A stretch of 64,000 nucleotides of DNA, from NCBI RefSeq assembly GCF_021654795.1, contig NZ_AP025344.1, forward strand, positions 5,642,501-5,706,500. The letters run 5' to 3'. The notes below the pieces were generated by a model. The model was not told the DNA's origin, ran no database searches, and was given only the letters and a program-made list of their open reading frames with translations. Shown here piece by piece: positions 62,769 to 64,000 of this stretch. The translations under genes were made by a program, and so were the position numbers. This DNA is from Paenibacillus dendritiformis. Its GTDB lineage: Bacteria; Bacillota; Bacilli; Paenibacillales; Paenibacillaceae. Within the stretch, counting starts at the first letter, position 1; each line of letters opens with the position of its first letter.

Positions 62769-64000
62769 TTGAGAAAAATCCATGCGCTATTCATCGCCGC
62801 CGCTTCGCTGCTGCTCGCCGTTACCGCCATGTGGGGCTGGGCGAACAGCTATGCTTCGCAAGACCGCATTCCGCCGGAGGTCCGGCTCTCTTCCTGGGAA
62901 GTGGGCGGGATGTCCTTTGCTGCCTTTCGCGAGGAGCTGAATCGGCGGGTGCGGCAATTGGAAGCGACGCCGGTGGAGGTCACCTTCGGCAACAGCGGGG
63001 TAGCTCCGGTCAAGACGACCTTATCCGAGCTCGGGGTAACCTATGACGCCAAGCCGTTCTTGGCCGCGCTGAAGCCTTTGCAGGAAGGTTCTCTCTGGGA
63101 ACGGATAACGGCAAGAAGAAGCTTCAATCAGGATTGGGATCTGCAGTTTCATTGGAAAGAGGATGTGTGGAAGGAGCGGTTTACGCCAGGCTGGGAGACG
63201 GCAAGCTTCGGGAAACCGGTCAATGCCTCGCGCGAGATTACGAAGGATGACCAGGTCGTCTATACGCCGGAGCGGCAAGTCTACCGCATCGATCGCGTTC
63301 AGTTGGAGCAATTGATACGGGCCGCTATTCCTCCGGTCTGGTATGAAGGAGGACCCATTCGCATCGAAGCCCCATTGGCGCTGACCGATCCGCCGGTAAC
63401 GGTCGCCTCCCTCAAGGCGGAAGGCATCGAGCGGAAAATCATCGAGTTCTCGACCGGCTTCGCCAAATCCGAGGACGGGCGCACGCATAATGTCGTATCG
63501 GCCGCCAAAACGATCGATGACATGATATTGAAGCCCGGCGATATTTTCGACTACGACAAAGTCATTGCGGAGACAGAGAAAAAGTACGGCTTCAGGGAAG
63601 CCCCTGTCATTTACAACGGTAAATTGGTGCCAGGCATCGGCGGCGGCATCTGTCAGGTGTCAAGCACGCTTTACAATGCGGTCCTCCGGACAGGACTGGA
63701 AATCGTCGAACGGCGCAATCATTCCCTGCCGGTCTCATACCTGCCTCTTGGGCTGGACGCGACATTTTCCCAGGGATATATCAATTTCAAGTTCAAAAAC
63801 TCTACCGGCAAGCACCTCCTTATCCGGACCGAGACCGAAAACGGGCGCTTGACGATTAAATTTTTCGGCACGATGGATAAGAACCTTTCCTATAAAATGG
63901 AGACAAAAACCGTGAAGGTGCTGGATCCGCAAGTGAAATACGTCAAAAACCCGCATCTGACAGCCGGGGCGCAGCAGGTGCTGCAACAGGGAAAAAAAGG
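62769..64000 (+). CDS. VanW-family protein, 3' end cut by the window
   Basis: The start is TTG 62769 behind AGGAGG, and the frame stays open for 410 codons to the end of the window. A signal or anchor segment (ALFIAAASLLLAVTAMWGW) comes first, then a putative peptidoglycan-binding-type region (VRLSSWEVGGMSFAAFREEL). The VanW domain begins near TGFAKSEDGRTHNVVSAAKT, with IGGGICQVSSTLYNAVLRTG and RRNHSLPVSYLPLGLDATFS. VanW proteins are exported and often carry a C-terminal G5 domain, which would lie beyond the edge. The exact function of the family is unsettled; the link to vancomycin resistance is historical. Confidence 0.9.
   Translation, partial: MRKIHALFIAAASLLLAVTAMWGWANSYASQDRIPPEVRLSSWEVGGMSFAAFREELNRRVRQLEATPVEVTFGNSGVAPVKTTLSELGVTYDAKPFLAALKPLQEGSLWERITARRSFNQDWDLQFHWKEDVWKERFTPGWETASFGKPVNASREITKDDQVVYTPERQVYRIDRVQLEQLIRAAIPPVWYEGGPIRIEAPLALTDPPVTVASLKAEGIERKIIEFSTGFAKSEDGRTHNVVSAAKTIDDMILKPGDIFDYDKVIAETEKKYGFREAPVIYNGKLVPGIGGGICQVSSTLYNAVLRTGLEIVERRNHSLPVSYLPLGLDATFSQGYINFKFKNSTGKHLLIRTETENGRLTIKFFGTMDKNLSYKMETKTVKVLDPQVKYVKNPHLTAGAQQVLQQGKK

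Overview
This window is a chromosomal segment of a Paenibacillus-type Firmicute. The best clue to the species is a secreted thiaminase I (39505-40734). Its 409-residue length, 30-residue signal peptide, Cys143 and Glu271 match the P. thiaminolyticus enzyme as I know it (mature Cys113 and Glu241). Housekeeping gene order (pcrB-pcrA-ligA, uvrB-uvrA, ftsE-ftsX-M23 peptidase-ctpB-minJ) is bacillar. The housekeeping parts are GC-rich, while about 12-28.6 kb is strongly AT-rich.

Layout. 1-3.5 kb: the 5' part of an FtsX-type ABC permease and a five-domain CGTase-like amylase gene broken by a single-base frameshift. 3.8-9.1 kb: ligA, pcrA and pcrB. 9.3-32 kb: a cell-surface polysaccharide locus with an initiating sugar-phosphate transferase, several GT2 glycosyltransferases, the dTDP-L-rhamnose cassette rmlA/C/B/D, an extracytoplasmic side-branch module, a Wzm/Wzt exporter, a WbdD-like methyltransferase/kinase-like/coiled-coil protein, an O-antigen-ligase/TPR membrane protein and galU. 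The set resembles S-layer glycosylation (slg) loci of Paenibacillus and Geobacillus. The Wzt ATPase carries an unusual C-terminal domain that looks like a beta-propeller.

32-38 kb: a large U32 peptidase-family protein, a decayed lipoprotein-like gene, a small membrane protein, a siroheme nitrite/sulfite reductase and a MITE-like element. 38.5-47.3 kb is the most interesting part. A TPP riboswitch on the minus strand precedes thiM-thiD-thiE, followed by a MilB-like nucleotide N-glycosidase, a thymidylate-synthase-like CMP hydroxymethylase candidate, a SAM methyltransferase, a HAD-NUDIX fusion, thiaminase I and a second HAD phosphatase. I read this as a bacimethrin (thiamine antivitamin) and thiaminase I attack-and-salvage system. 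The three pathway enzymes would make bacimethrin from CMP, thiaminase I would destroy extracellular thiamine, ThiM and ThiD take the two cleavage products, and the HAD/NUDIX proteins may give self-protection.

47.3-48.1 kb holds two degenerate tandem arrays (40-bp and about 48-bp periods) whose consensus sequences look related but lie in opposite orientation. 48.2-64 kb: uvrA, uvrB, motA, motB, a small DnaA-box cluster, minJ, ctpB, an M23 murein hydrolase activator, ftsX, ftsE, an HSL-type esterase and a VanW-family protein running off the end. I found no tRNA, rRNA, CRISPR array or intact insertion sequence.
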